Assembly (NCBI GenBank): GCA_011316305.1
Contig: SAUG01000012.1
Location: 434,001 to 498,000, forward strand
From: Rusavskia elegans
Taxonomy: Eukaryota > Ascomycota > Lecanoromycetes > Teloschistales > Teloschistaceae
Reading direction: 5' to 3'
DNA length: 64,000 nt
In this document: positions 11,386 through 23,953 of the stretch, one piece after another
Position numbering within the stretch: position 1 is the stretch's first letter
How the letters are laid out: the number at the start of each line of letters is the position of its first letter
Notes under the pieces: generated by a model
Database searches by the model: none
Told to the model about the DNA's origin: nothing
Seen by the model: only the letters and a program-made list of their open reading frames with translations
Program-made: the position numbers and the translations under genes

Positions 11386-14092
11386 CTAACGATCTTTGCA
11401 AAATCGTGCCAACGTCCGGACATTGTCGACAAAGCCTTGGACAAGATCTTCGTACCGGTTTGGCTGGTTTTGAAGGACCAAATCAATCTGCTGGCGGACG
11501 GCAGCGGACGAAACTTCGATTTCGAGCTCGTGTTCTTTCTCGCTCTGGTGAGCAATCTGTTGCAGGCGAATTAGCTCGATCGCAACACGCTGGGAAATGT
11601 ATATCAGCTAGCTGGACTAACCTCGGTTGGCTTGACCTGAGTCAAGTCGATTTGATAAGGTCCATGCTTGTAGCTGACTCGGTCCTTGTTTCGATCAGGC
11701 TTCCTTCGATCTTTTCCTTCGGTGGTTTCGACGAGGCCTCTCATATCTCCATCGTAATTCATCTCCAGACTCACACTGACTCGCCAGTCAAAGGCAGTCT
11801 TGGGGCTGTGAATCTCTCTATCGGAGACTCGAATCTTGATGATCTTGGCCAGCTGCGTACCATCCTTCTGATCCGTAGTGATGCGGACTTTGGGTCTTTT
11901 TCGACGATCGACGTAGCCAAGGATTGCCGGCGGTAGGGCGTTCAGAGCGTCTTGTGTCAGATCGTAGAATGCATCTCTCACTCGAGTATGGACATAGGTT
12001 AGAGGCACTCGAGGCTCCCGGGAAGGCGTTCCAGGGAGCGGTGGCTGCGATTCCGCGAGACATTTATTCAAAAACTTGTTGAGTTGCTGATGTTGGGACT
12101 AAGCCAGTCAGCATGGACCAAAAAGTCTGTTACATTGCAACTTACTTCCGTCATCGAGCTCCGAAAAGTTGTTCTTAAGCTTGGGTCCGTGTGATCTATC
12201 ATGACTTCGGTCCTGCCAGGAAGACGAATACGGGCATCGGTATCCTTGTCAACAATATGGCCAATTTTGGCTTCTATTTCGATCATATCGAGGATAGGGC
12301 CCTGCATGGTCCTCATGGGAGCAACGATTTGAATGATGTAGTCCATGATCTCTCTAGTCAACTCTTCAGCCGGTATCACACCTGTTATGGTGCGTTCCCA
12401 GGGACCAAGACTTCCAATAGAGTCTGGCGGAGACTGTACAGCATCCATGCTGGGAACCACGTGGCCGTTAGTCTCTTGTTGAGGGACTGGATGAAGTACA
12501 GAGCTCTGGAGGTTCTGTTTCTTAGCCAAGGGACTTTTACTCATTGCCTGTCGCCGGCCGTCGTTTGGAGGCCCGCCACGTCTATTGTAGCGTTGGGCGA
12601 AAATTGGAATCGGCGTTTTGGGATCCCGGAACCGTTTCCAAGGTTTTGCGGACTTTGATGATGATTGATTGTCCTTAGATTGGGCATTGGTGTTATTGTG
12701 AACAAGATCGGAATATCGCATCATATCATTGCCAGGTTCTGGGACTGGGGTTGGATGAACTGAGGATGTGCTTCCAGTCACAAGTGACCCTTGTGGAATT
12801 GATGGCACTTGTGATGGACAATCTGTAAGCTCGGCGGCAACAGCACCCAGATTCAAAGGTTGGTTTGTAACAGATGTCTGGGTTGGTGAAGACATATTTG
12901 ATGAATCTACAGAGCCTCGACTTGGCGCATCTGGCAGTGAAGCCGCTCCGGGAGTCACGGATGAGTCGTCTTGTGTATTTGAGCGGTGTACTGCGCTGCG
13001 TGGTGGCATTTGCGGAATGTTACTAGGATGCACATGTGACTGTTTGTTTGGTGTCCTGGACTCATTCTCGTTATCAGCGTTCAGTATGCCACCAACACCT
13101 AAAGACATGGATCTTTTGGCTGCGGGCTGTTCTGGCAAGGCAGGGTCATCCACTCGGAAGTCTCCAATCTTGCGCTTTGCAGGCGTTACCTGTGGGTGGG
13201 GATTTCGGCCTATATCCATACCGGCTCCAACCGAGCTCAGCACGGGCTGACGCGGTAACGTTGTCTTGGGGCTGACACTGATACTTCGCTCACGATCCTG
13301 ACCCATGGGTATATTTTGCTGAGGCGGAGACTGGGTATGTTGAGTTGCATATACGGTTGATGAAGTTATGGAAGGGTTGTGCAGGATACCGGTGGGTGTT
13401 TGCAAAGGCTGCCCATGACTCCCTCCAGAATTGCTCCGTTTGTGATCATACGAACCCGGCGATTCGCGACGTAAGGAGGAACTTTGGCGGCCCAACGATG
13501 TAGGGGGGCCCAGGGGGGTTCCTGGTTGCGAGAGATATGGATGATTCGGGTTGGGGCCGTAGGCCCCACGTAGCTGTGCATGAGTTTGCTGTGGGCTGTC
13601 TCTGAGGAAGGTAGGTGTTTGAGCGTGACCAGACGTGGGTGTGGATGTGGAGTGAGAGGATGGTGGGCGTTGTTGCTGGAAAGGCGGATATGAACTACCA
13701 GGGGTAATACTTGTTGGAGTTTGCGGAAGTGCTACGGTTTGCCCATATGCTTGCTGGGCTGGACCGGGAGCGAATGATGGAGCTTCGTATTGATGACCGC
13801 TGATTGATTTGGTGCTGTTTGCAGGGCTCTGTGACGATGATTGTGGAAATGGATATTGGCTTGTACTTAAGGTAGAGGAGGGCGTCTTTTGATATGGCGA
13901 AAGCACCGAATGGTATGACGAGGCACTAGGAGAGTGGAATTCATGCTGAACAGGTGGTCGAAGCGGCGGAGGCTGCGGTGGTCTTTGCTCGCGGTGCTGT
14001 TGGTATCCTGGGGGATAGTTGCGTAGCTTTTCCACCTCTTTTCTGGAACGTGATCCTGAGGTATCGGAATCTATCAGTTGATTGATGTCCAT
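11386..14092 (-). CDS. CET1: mRNA-capping enzyme beta subunit (RNA 5'-triphosphatase)
   Basis: Exons 14092-12146, 12098-11622 and 11589-11386 join in phase 0, 875 codons. The first 580 or so residues are disordered, rich in P, Q, S and H. The C-terminal triphosphate-tunnel domain begins near IMDYIIQIVAPM and shows the metal-binding glutamate strands of the family: DMIEIEAKIGHIVDK, FDWRVSVSLEMN, and EHELEIEVS close to the end; the tail reads LVQGFVDNVRTLARFC. The enzyme removes the gamma phosphate of nascent pre-mRNA as the first capping step in the nucleus. Its long N-terminus is typical of filamentous fungi. It is divergent from RPN2. Confidence 0.92.
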
Positions 14093-15053
14093 GTTCCCTC
14101 TCCAGCACCAGCACTATCTTGTCTTCTCTCGCCACTGCTAATGAGCTTTTTGAGACGGTATCTTGTGGGCTGTTTTCGTCCTCCTGGAATATGACGCATG
14201 CAAGATTCAGCTTCGACAAGACCCTTTTCAGGCTCCCGGGGGACTTCTTGCTGCATATGTATGCTCGAAAGACGGCGCCTGGAGAATGCACTCTAGAGCT
14301 TCCTCCTCGCCCTGTGGTCTCGGTATAGGTTGCTAAGTCTCGTAGGCGATTGTAGAGTACTTCAGCTAGGGGCTGCTGTCGTGCGTGTGTGTGTGACCTT
14401 CTGGTAGAGTTCATCCAGGTGTCGAGACAGCCGTGACTGCGGTGTGTTATGCTAACTCGTCTTTTGGGGTGAAAGGGTTGTCGGTCAAAGGTTTTGCTGC
14501 TCTTCAGACAAGTAAAAGAGTGGCCAGGGGTTGAGCGGTCACTTTTTGGGGAGTATTTGAAGACTTTTATAGACTACCCCCGCCAAATAAGGGCTCTACA
14601 AGATAAACTTCAGAGTCGCGAAGAAGGTCTTATCACTTTCCCACGACCTTCCCAGAATCATAACATGCAGATGACAATTTATACTGTTGACAATGGTCGA
14701 GCTACAGAAGCTTATAGCGGTCCGAGGTTGGACTAGTGGGAATTGACAGAGTAAAACGGCGAGCTGTATCTCCTCTTGCGCAAAGTAGCTGACATGAGAG
14801 AAAGCTGCCTCCGAGCGTGTCGGACGATTTATCATCAGCTCGTCGCCCAAACCTCCCATCAACTTTATCGAACTCAGCTCCGTCGCCATATCGTTGGAGC
14901 CTTTGGCTTCAAAACAGCGTCTTTCCTCGACTCAACTCAGGACATCAGGCTGCTGTGAGGTGTTACAGAGCAACAGCGAAGTCAACACCCTCTTGGGAAG
15001 TTTGGCCTACTCGCTCGGTGGAATCATTTCATCACCCTAATCTTTATATCACG
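14093..15053. promoter_or_regulatory. divergent CET1/RPN2 intergenic region
   Basis: Nearly 1 kb separates the two start codons, so both promoters and leaders lie here. I looked for a proteasome-associated control element (GGTGGCAAA type) upstream of RPN2 and saw none. Reading frames here, including one at 14494-14736, show no recognisable protein. Confidence 0.5.
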
Positions 15054-18000
15054 ATGCCGGGGCTGTCTTCAGCTGCTGGTGTCGTTGGTTTCCTATCGGA
15101 GCCGGAGCCTGAGTTGCAGGTCTTTGCCCTCCAGGTCCTCAACGAGCAGATCGATTCGCTATGGACAGAAGTTGCTGCTTCCGTTGGGGACATCGAGGCT
15201 CTCTACGAAGACCCATCCTTCCCTGAGCGAGAGCTTGCAGCATTGGTGGCCGCCAAAGTGTACTACAATTTGCAAGAGTACAATGAGAGTATGATCTTTG
15301 CTCTAGGCGCAGGAAAGCTTTTCGACTTGGATCATGAGGGCGAGTTCGAAGACACCATAATATCCAAGTGCGTCGATGCATACATCGCTTTGTCCGGATC
15401 CGCGCCAGCAAACAGCACCAATCAACCGCCACCCCAACTCACCACCGCTTTTCCTTCAACGGCGAACGGCGCCTCAAGTATATCTGCTGGTCTAGCTTCT
15501 CCTACGACGCCCTTTTCCCAATCTACACTTCCCTCGAAGTCCCTCCTTTCTCGTCAAGATAGCTCCACAGCTTTCGACCCTTCAGCCCAAGTCGGTGGCG
15601 ATGCGAATCTTCCCAGTGCGCTTCCTGCTTCTATCGCATCTCAAGCCAACATACAGAAGCAGCTGTACGCTATTGTCGATGAGCTCTTCGAGCGATGCTT
15701 CAGAGGCGGCAGTTATCGGCAGGTCATTGGCATCGCCGTCGAGGCTCGAAGATTAGACGTGCTTCGTCGAGCTATCTCGCGGGCCAGTGAGGATGAGAAG
15801 GAACAGCGTAAAGACGAGATCGGCAATCCAATAAGAAGCCAAGATCTGATAGAGTACGTTTTGGAAATTTGTATGAACGTGGTACAAGAGCGTGGACTTC
15901 GCAATGAGGTATGAAGTCCCGTTCCATGACTTGAAAGAGGAATGGCTAGACTAACATTATCAAGCTTCTCCGACTAGTTCTGGATCTATTAAATGATATA
16001 CCTTCACCGGACTACTTTTCTATTGCAAAATGTATCGTTTACCTGAACGAGCACACCATGGCCTCGGACATGCTGGTGCAACTTGTGAAAAAGGGCGATC
16101 CAACTTCCACCGCCATTGCATATCAGATAGCATTCGATCTATATGACAACAGTACTCAGGAGTTTCTGAAGAAAGTACGAGAGGAGCTGCCCAATATGCC
16201 CGAAGCCGAAACAGCACAACCTGCCGATTCTGCTGAGCAGATGCACGAGGAAACACCCGAGCCAAAAGAATCCGATCAGCTGCTGAAAGAGCTGAATGAT
16301 AGTGCCGGTGTTCCAACTTCAACGTCAGAGGATGGTCAAGAGAAGAGGGAAGAAGCGCTCTCGCCAGAAGCCCAGAAGGCTTTTGATTCAGTACGAGAAA
16401 TTCTCACCGGAACCAAGACTATCGAACTCGGTCTAGAATTTTTGTTTCGGAGTAATCGAACCGATATGGCTGTGCTGAACAAAATAAGAGACAGCTTGGA
16501 AGCGCGCAACTCCATATTCCACACCGCTGTAACGCTCGCTACTGCGTTTATGCACGCAGGAACTACTCACGACAAGTTCTTTCGTGAAAACCTCGACTGG
16601 CTGGCCAAAGCTGTCAACTGGTCTAAGTTCACAGCAACCGCTGCACTAGGTGTCATCCATCGGGGAAATCTCGGCCAAGGTCTTAAGCTCTTGGATCCAT
16701 ATCTACCCAAAGAACAGATCGCTGGCTCGAATCCTAGCTCAGCATACAGTCAGGGAGGCTCTCTGTACGCACTGGGGCTTATCTACGCCAACCACGAAAC
16801 CTTCGCCCTTGACGTGATCCGTGAGCACTTCAAGAAGGCTACGGAGGAAGTCGTTCAGCACGGCGGCGCTCTTGGTCTTGGTGTTGCTGGTATGGCTACA
16901 GGAGATGACAGCATCTATGAAGACTTGAAAAGCGTACTCTACACTGATTCAGCACTCAATGGCGAAGCTGTAGGTATCGCTATGGGTCTTATCATGCTTG
17001 GCACTGGCAACATCAAGGCACTCGAAGACATGATACAGTACGCGCACGATACACAGCATGAGAAGATCGTTCGTGGACTTGCCCTTGGGATGGCCCTCAT
17101 CATGTATGGTCGACAAGAGGGAGCTGACGAGTTGGTGAATGGACTTCTTGATGATCCAGACCCAATATTACGGTACGGAGGCATTCAGACTCTTTCTCTG
17201 GCTTATTGCGGGACCGGAAGCAACAAAGCCGTACGCAAGCTGCTCCATGTCGCCGTCAGCGATGTTAGTGACGATGTTCGACGAATCGCAGTCATGAGTC
17301 TTGGGTTCATCCTCTTTCGAAAACCAAGCAACGTCCCCCGTATGGTCGAGCTACTATCGGAATCCTACAACCCGCATGTGCGGTACGGTGCAGCAATGGC
17401 TCTTGGTATTTCATGCGCAGGTACTGGTTTGGATGAGGCGATCGATCTCCTGGAGCCCATGATCAAGGATCCAACCGACTTCGTGCGCCAGGGCGCCCTC
17501 ATCGCTCTGTCGATGATTATGGTACAACAGAACGAAGTTATGAATCCCAAAGTCAGCACAATTCGGAAGACGTTGATGAAAGCCATCACCGATCGCCACG
17601 AGGATGCTATGACCAAGTTTGGCAGCGCAATCGCTTTGGGTATCATCGATGCTGGCGGCAGGAATTGTACGATCAGCCTCCAGACTCAGACCGGAAACTT
17701 GAACATGGCTGGAATCGTCGGCATGGCCGTCTTTACTCAGTATTGGTACTGGTTCCCCCTAACACATTTCCTCTCGCTGAGTGTTGCACCAACTGCCGTG
17801 GTCGGACTAGATCAGGATCTGGAGATACCGAGCTTCAAGTTCCATAGCGCAACGCGGCCGAGCCTCTTTGACTACCCCCCCGAACAAGAAGCTAAACAGG
17901 AAGACGCGCCGGAAAAAGTCAAGACAGCTGTACTTTCCACAACAGCACAAGCCAAGCGGAGAGCGCAGAAAAAGGAGAAGCAACAGCGCCGCGAGAGTAT

Positions 18001-18568
18001 GGACATTGATCAGACTCCCACAACTCCCAAGACATCGAATCTGGGCGAGAAGATGGAGCTCGACGAACCTGCAGGGAAAGAAGATAACCAAGAAGCGGAA
18101 AAGCCGGACGGCGAAAAGAAGCTTGAGGGTGAATCGTCACCTGAGTCGGCGAAGAAAAAGATGGAAAAGGAGAAGGTGGGCTACCAGTTGGAGAATATGT
18201 CTCGGGTCCTTCCAGCGCAGCGGAAGTTCATCAGCTTCCCCGATGGAAGGTATCGACCGGTCAAGAAGCCAACCGGCGGCGTCGTCCTTCTGACGGATAC
18301 AACACCTTCGGAGCCAAAGTCCTTGATGGAGCTAAAGGCAAAGAAGAAAGTCAAGCCGGCTGCTACGCCTGCGACTATGCAGGACCGGGTCGTTGAAGCT
18401 CTCGGACAGCACTTTGCGGACCGTGCAGACCGTGCGGAGTCCAGTGGTGCCGCAGAAGCTGCTGGTGTCTTGACAGCGGTTGACGAGGACGTTGAAGGCG
18501 GAGAAGAGGCAGAAGTACCTGGGGGGTTCGAGTACTTCACAGACGAGGAAGGCGCTGGTGATGAGTGA
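15054..18568 (+). CDS. RPN2: 26S proteasome regulatory subunit RPN2 (PSMD1)
   Basis: Exons 15054-15908 and 15965-18568 join in phase 0, 1152 codons. The start MPGLSSAAGVVGFLSEPEPE is the conserved Rpn2 N-terminus, followed by LVLDLLNDIPSPDYFSIAKC across the intron. The toroid repeats are clear: HGGALGLGVAGMATG, RYGGIQTLSLAYCGTG, VRRIAVMSLGFILFR and VRYGAAMALGISCAGTG. The sequence then has GTQT-like TISLQTQTGNLNMAGIVGM, a lysine/glutamate-rich insert and the C-terminal ISFPDGRYRPVKK region. Rpn2 is a scaffold of the proteasome lid/base that docks Rpn13 and substrate receptors, in nucleus and cytoplasm. The acidic EYFTDEEGAGDE end fits the Rpn13-binding tail. Confidence 0.95.
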
Positions 18569-18952
18569 GCATGGGTGTTTCTCGTTTCCACACTGTGTTA
18601 TAACCCTATTACCCTTTAATATCGAGGTCTCTTCAGGGGCATATCCAGCGGGGCGTAAAGCATGGACATGCGGGATGTATCACCATATATAGAACCCTCA
18701 CCATGTGTCATAAAGCAATTGCAAGCATGCCGAAGAGCTTCTAGAAGTTGGAGTCGTTGAGCCTCGACCAGCGCCCGCCAGACTTTCCCAGTACCATAGT
18801 AAAATTCTCAAAAGCCACCTGGCAGCAAAAGCCCCATTATTGTCTTCAGCCCTACGTACATATCACCTCTTGCTCACCACACCTCCCAGGACACAACCTC
18901 TTCCGCCGAACCTCGAACCCACCACCCACAACCAGACAGCCTCCCACAAAAA
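18569..18952. other. tandem intergenic region
   Basis: About 385 bp between RPN2 and the MPDU1-like gene in the same direction. The last 100 bp before the ATG are C-rich, compatible with a promoter/leader. Confidence 0.4.
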
Positions 18953-19940
18953 ATGGACCTCCTCCGCCCCTACCTCCTCCCCCTAACCCACAACCTCCCA
19001 CACCCACTCCCCACCCTGGGCGCCAACCTCCTCACCCCCAACTGCTACAACCAACTAATTCTCCGCCTCTCCCTCCACGGCCCCTGCCTCACCCTCGCCA
19101 TCTCCAAGCTCCTAGGCCTAGGCATAATCACACTCTCATCCGTCGTCAAAATCCCACAAATACTAAAACTCGCCTCATCGCGCACCGCCTCGGGCGTCAG
19201 TTTCCTCTCCTACCTCCTCGAAACCTTCAGCTACCTCGTCACACTGCTGTATTCCGCCCGGCGGGGGTTTCCGTTCACGGCGTACGGCGAGACGGCGCTG
19301 ATAGCGGTGCAGAATGTTGTGGTTTGTGTGCTGGTGCTGTTATTTGGGTATGGTGGGATGGGGAGGGGGTTGGCGAGTTTGTTTGTGGCGGGAGTGGCGG
19401 CGGGGGTGGTTTTGTTGCAGGATAAGAGGTTGGTGGATTTGAGGACGTTGGGGTGGTTGCAGGCGGGGGCGGGGGCGGTGGGAGTCGCGAGTAAGGTGCC
19501 GCAGATTTGGGTCAATTGGAGGGAAGGGGGGACGGGCGTGTTGAGTGCTTTTACGGTATGTTTCTCGTGGCTCTTTTTTCTTTTGGTGGGTTTGATTGAG
19601 GTGATTGGGGATGGGATCGATCAAGGTTCTATATACTGCACACGTGTAGGGTATATTGACTGACTTGGGGTTTTCACAGGTCTTCACCTACCTTGCCGGG
19701 TCCCTGTCTCGGATCTTCACGACACTGCAGGAGGTGGATGACAAGCTTATACTGTATGGATTTATCGCGGGATTCGCACTCAATGCCGTGTTGGCAGCGC
19801 AGATGGTGTACTATTGGCGGAGTCCGGCGTCGGCGAAACATGCGGAGGAGTTTGACGAGAAGCCGAAGGAGATTGCCATGGGTTCGAGCACTGGAGCTTC
19901 GACGAAGGGAAAGGGGCCTTCGACAAGGAGGAGAGGATAG
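18953..19940 (+). CDS. MPDU1: mannose-P-dolichol utilization defect 1 homologue (PQ-loop membrane protein)
   Basis: Exons 18953-19555 and 19680-19940 join in phase 0, 287 codons. The protein is very hydrophobic with about seven membrane segments and two PQ-loop motifs, SSVVKIPQILKLASSRTASG and SKVPQIWVNWREGGTG. The N-terminal PNCYNQLI and the ASSRTASGVSFLSYLLET block are typical of the Mpdu1/Lec35 family. The family is needed for use of dolichol-phosphate mannose and glucose in ER glycosylation and GPI synthesis. The C-terminus is lysine- and serine-rich. The 5' half of the gene is unusually C-rich at third positions. It converges with MED8. Confidence 0.9.
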
Positions 19941-20149
19941 GGTAGACCAAGTGATAATTGGTGTTCGACAGGGACTATAATGGAGTATTCTATACGATGC
20001 AGATGATTAGGAGAAAACCCTTCATGATGTCTGTCTACAACGGCATGAGAGCATTCTAGGATACACCGGCATCCCTTTGGGTATCACACGCCCCCCTCAC
20101 AGAGAAAAGAATCCCGGCCTAATAACACGTTCTCCCCAGCACGCTGCCA

Positions 20150-21015
20150 TCATCTCGGCTGCACCCCAGTACTCATAAAACGCAACATATCCTCCATCTT
20201 AACCGTCTTCCCTGCACCAGCCTCCTCCCTCTCCCCCTCCCTCCCATCACCCTGCTCATCCCCATCATCTTTCTCTTCCTCTTCTTCTTCCTCCTCCTCC
20301 CCCCCATCAACATCCATCCCCCCCTCCTCCCTCTCCTCCCTCGTATACTCGCCCGTAAACCACTCATACCCCCTCGCCTCCTCATTCGCCCTCACAGGAC
20401 CCCAATCCCACAATTCCATCCACTCATCCCTCCTTATCCCACCTTTCTCTCCTCCCCGCTTTCCATCTTCTCCCACACCACCACCACCACCACCACCACC
20501 ACCAACCATCCCCCCAACCCTCCACCCCTCCTCCACCCACTCCTCAACCCCAGGCTCCAATTTCTTCCTCAACAACTGTAACAACACATTCTCATGCTCG
20601 CGGGCCGGAAACCCCGGCAGCGGGAAAACAGACACGGTATCGAGTGTCGAGGCATGTGTATGCAGGAGGGTGGAAAGCGCAGTGAGGTTCGTGGAAAGGA
20701 TTGTGAAGCGCGTGGTTAGGGATGTCCTGTATGGTATATTTTATACGTGTCAGCGATGGATAGATGATATATAGACCACTGGGCTAGTGAAGATGAAGAT
20801 GAAGGATAAAGGTGGTGGTTGGAAAGGAGGTGGGGAGGTTATATAGGTTGCGTGGGTTGATGGGGAGGTTTGGGTTGTATTTATATGTACCATGACGGAA
20901 GGGGGTGGGAGGTGTGGATGTCGCGGTTTAGGGAATTTAGTGATTCGGTGAGTTGGGAGAGGCGTTGGCGGGTTTGCTCGAGGATGCGGATGTCCGAGGG
21001 CGAGAGGGATGTCAT
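20150..21015 (-). CDS. MED8: Mediator complex subunit 8
   Basis: Exons 21015-20891 and 20726-20150 join through a split TG|G codon, 233 codons. The N-terminus MTSLSPSDIRILEQTRQRL then QLTESLNSLNRDI, followed by TSLTTRFTILSTNLTALSTL and FPLPGFPAREHENVLLQLLR, are Med8 hallmarks (head module of Mediator, RNA polymerase II transcription). An upstream in-frame start adds 17 residues, but the chosen ATG matches the family. The middle carries a run of glycines coded by a GGT repeat and a later run of glutamates, so the linker is low complexity; the end KTVKMEDMLRFMSTG is conserved-looking. Confidence 0.88.
20474..20506 (-). repeat. GGT/ACC trinucleotide microsatellite inside MED8
   Basis: About ten ACC units on the plus strand code for a polyglycine run in MED8. 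A nearby TCC/TCT-rich tract at 20270-20310 codes for polyglutamate. Both are likely to vary in length between strains. Confidence 0.8.
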
Positions 21016-21357
21016 GGTGGCTGAGGGTGGAGGTTCGAGGACGGTTGATTGATGCTGATGGAACAAAAATCAGTCCAGGAGGTCCATTACTCTACGAACA
21101 ATCAAAGGTGTGTAGGCAAATTTATTCAATGTCTGCTGGACAGGAACCCTGAAATTAGCTGCTGCTTTGGTAACGAGGGTATTTCAAACGACTTCTAATA
21201 ACATTTCGTTCAATATATTGTTCTTGGATTGTGTTGTTGTTGTTTGCTTGCTATGTGCTTCGAACCTAGTCTTCCTAGGGACAGACCACCAAACACCAAT
21301 CATACAACGCCCCTGTTCACCCATGATCCAGAATCCCTCAACGGCACATGATCCATC
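21016..21357. other. short intergenic region
   Basis: About 340 bp between the MED8 start and the 3' end of the acyl-CoA dehydrogenase gene, both on the minus strand. It must carry the MED8 promoter; no clear element seen. Confidence 0.4.
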
Positions 21358-23249
21358 TCAGAGCTTCATCCCCAACGCCTTATGCACCCTCAACGCCTGC
21401 CGGATGCTCAAATCCAACATGATTTCCTCGGAGCCACCTGGGATAGCATACGCCCTCACATCTCGGTACAGCCGCTCAACCTTGGCACCCTGTCCACCAC
21501 GAGTGTAACTTAGACCTCCAAAGATCTGACTCGCTTCTCTCGCACAGAACTCGAATGTGGTCGTGGCTTGAGCCTTGAGGCCTGCAATGGCGCCTCCGAG
21601 CTTCAGCATCGCTTCTGTCTCATTCATCACCTGGCATTGGTGAACGACGTTCTCAAGCCAGTTGTAGCTGGCTTCAATCTGGCGGGCCATGTGGGCGAGC
21701 TTGAGACGTATCACGGGGTGGTCGATAAGTTTCTTGCCAAACGTCTTCCGCTTGTGGGCGTACTTGACGGATTCCTCGTAGCAGACCCGAGAGAAGCGGA
21801 TGCATTGAATGATGATGCCAATTCTTTCATGGTTGAAGTTCGTCATGAGTACTGAGAGAGTGTCAGTGGTTGCCCGGGAGAATCAATACTGTAGGGGTTC
21901 GTCTTACCCTTGAAGCCTTGGTTCTCCTTGCCAATGAGGTTCTCCACGGGTACTTTGACATCCTCGAACGTGATGTATGTGGTACCGCTTGCCCACACCC
22001 CTTGGCAGTCCATCTTCCTCGTGCTCACTCCTCCATGGCTACGCTCAATGAGTAAAGCAGAGACACCGTTCATGCCAGGCCCACCAGTGCGAACAGCTGT
22101 AGTGAAGTAGTCGCACCATATGCCGTTGGTGATCCATTTCTTCTCTCCATTGACAATGTAGTGCTTCCCGTCTTCGGAGAGCTTAGCTTCGCAAGTGAGG
22201 TTGGCCACATCACTTCCAGCGTCTGGCTCGGTAATGGCAAGACATATCCTCTTGTCCCCGTTCAAGATATCTGGCAGTATCCGATCGACAACAGACTTCT
22301 TGCCGAATTTGACCAGTGGAGGGCACCCGATGCCAAACCCACCAATCAGATTCCACACCAGGCCACCGCTTCCTGCTCTTGATATCTCGTCCGTTACAAC
22401 AAGTTCATGGAAGAGATCCCATTGTTCATGGCCGACGCTCCTTACACGATGCTTGGTGTAATCTTTGGGGAACTTGTGCAGACCCAACAAACCGGCGAGA
22501 TAACCACGCTCCCCCATTTGCTTGTAGATGGTGTCTGGTACCTTTTTGGCTTCCTCCCATTCGCTCACATAGGGCTCGATCTCGGCGTCTACCCATTTCC
22601 GGACTTCTTCGCGGAGTGCAGCGTGGGTGAGGTTGAAGTAAGGCGAGTGGTACTGGAATTTGTCAACAATGTCTTTGTTGATCTTGGTTGTTCATGCTTA
22701 CACCCTGGTACCAGGAGGGATCTGCGTAAGGGATCAAATCTCCGTAAGGATCGAGAGACTCGGAAGCCACATGGGCCGACTTGTCTGGCACAGGAGCGAC
22801 GGTTCCGGATTCGGCTGATGGTTTGACGACCTCTTGATCCAGATTGGTAGTATCTTTCTCTTCCGGAGCTGGCGGCGATGGAGGGGGGGTCGGAGGAGCA
22901 GTTTCTTGCTTTTTGCTGTCGAGGGAACCAACTTGCAGCTGGCCTTTGTACTTCTTCAAGATGCTCTCGTTGTGGTATTTCCAGAACTGTTTGGAGGCGT
23001 CTTTGCCGCCAACTCGTTGGAGGACTGCAGATGTCAGGACAATCGGATGCGGTGTCTCGGGTGGACGCCCTTACTCTTCTGGCCACCTAGAATGGATTAG
23101 CATGAGCACATTTCGACATGGGTATGTAGCTTACCCGGGTGCTCTGCCTGAAATTGGGTCAGGTCATACACATCTTCGTCAACAATGATCCACAGGTCGT
23201 CGGGCTTCTTGTGCGCGGCAACGGCATCTTTGGAGAAGGTCTTGGACAT
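21358..23249 (-). CDS. acyl-CoA dehydrogenase with N-terminal cytochrome b5 domain
   Basis: Five exons fit in phase: 23249-23135, 23086-23075 (12 nt), 23024-22702, 22652-21908 and 21851-21358, total 562 codons. Residues 1-80 are a cytochrome b5 fold: DDLWIIVDEDVYDLTQF, the haem motif HPGG created across the first two introns, and the second haem histidine in WKYHNES. A proline-rich linker follows. The C-terminal 430 residues are an acyl-CoA dehydrogenase: AITEPDAGSDV, the FAD-side WITNG, and GGSEEIM near the end with the catalytic-base glutamate position. The fusion is known in fungi and may pass electrons within one chain; substrate and compartment are not evident, and no clear peroxisomal targeting triplet is seen (end GMKL). 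Confidence 0.88.
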
Positions 23250-23953
23250 GATGGCGAAAGGAGAGGTTCCCAAAAGCCTCGTGCGCGGTGAGACGAGGGG
23301 TTCAAACGGTACAGGGTACAAGATGAGAGTCAGAAGCTCAAGGAGAAGGGTATGACAGGGAGCAAGTCAATAAAGAACGGTCAACCGCTTTCACATGCTT
23401 GGACGTGGGAGGCTTCCGGGGCTCCGCCTTCTTCTCCACACGTGCCAGCAACGTCTGACGGTAGCAATGTCCAAAGGCTGGTTCGTGGATCCCTGAAACT
23501 CTATCCACAAGGCTCTGGCCTACGTCTGGATTTGACCGTAGTGAAGACGAGTGGGTGTCCACAGGCCTTGTGATGCCCAGATACTCGATACTCCAGGCGG
23601 TTCCGAGGACGTTCGGCGAACAGCCTCGGCTCTCCGGGAGCCAATCAGCGGTCAGGTGATGCAGCGTATGATGTCATCTATCTACGAGCCAAAGTACGGA
23701 TCGAATCTATCGACTATCTGAACAATACCTCATAATATTCATCGCACATGCACTATGTTACGAGTCGGTCGCTGCTGACTCCTGTCTCATCACTGCCAAG
23801 CGTTCATCGAAGACATTGCTTGAACATTGCTCACATGTGCTGAAGCAAGCACACGTTACAAAAGCATCAGCCTGCTGACGAGCACCGACAAAGGGAGTAT
23901 AACAACCCAGTCCAACAAGACATGTTCTTTAAGTAAATATTCGCTATAAATAT
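23250..23953. other. intergenic region upstream of the b5-acyl-CoA dehydrogenase gene
   Basis: About 700 bp with no supported gene. It would contain the promoter of the gene at 23249 and the 3' region of the next minus-strand gene. Confidence 0.45.

Noticed and set aside
11274..11936. 220-residue plus-strand frame overlapping CET1
   Set aside because: It is antisense to the conserved catalytic exons of CET1 and has no family features.
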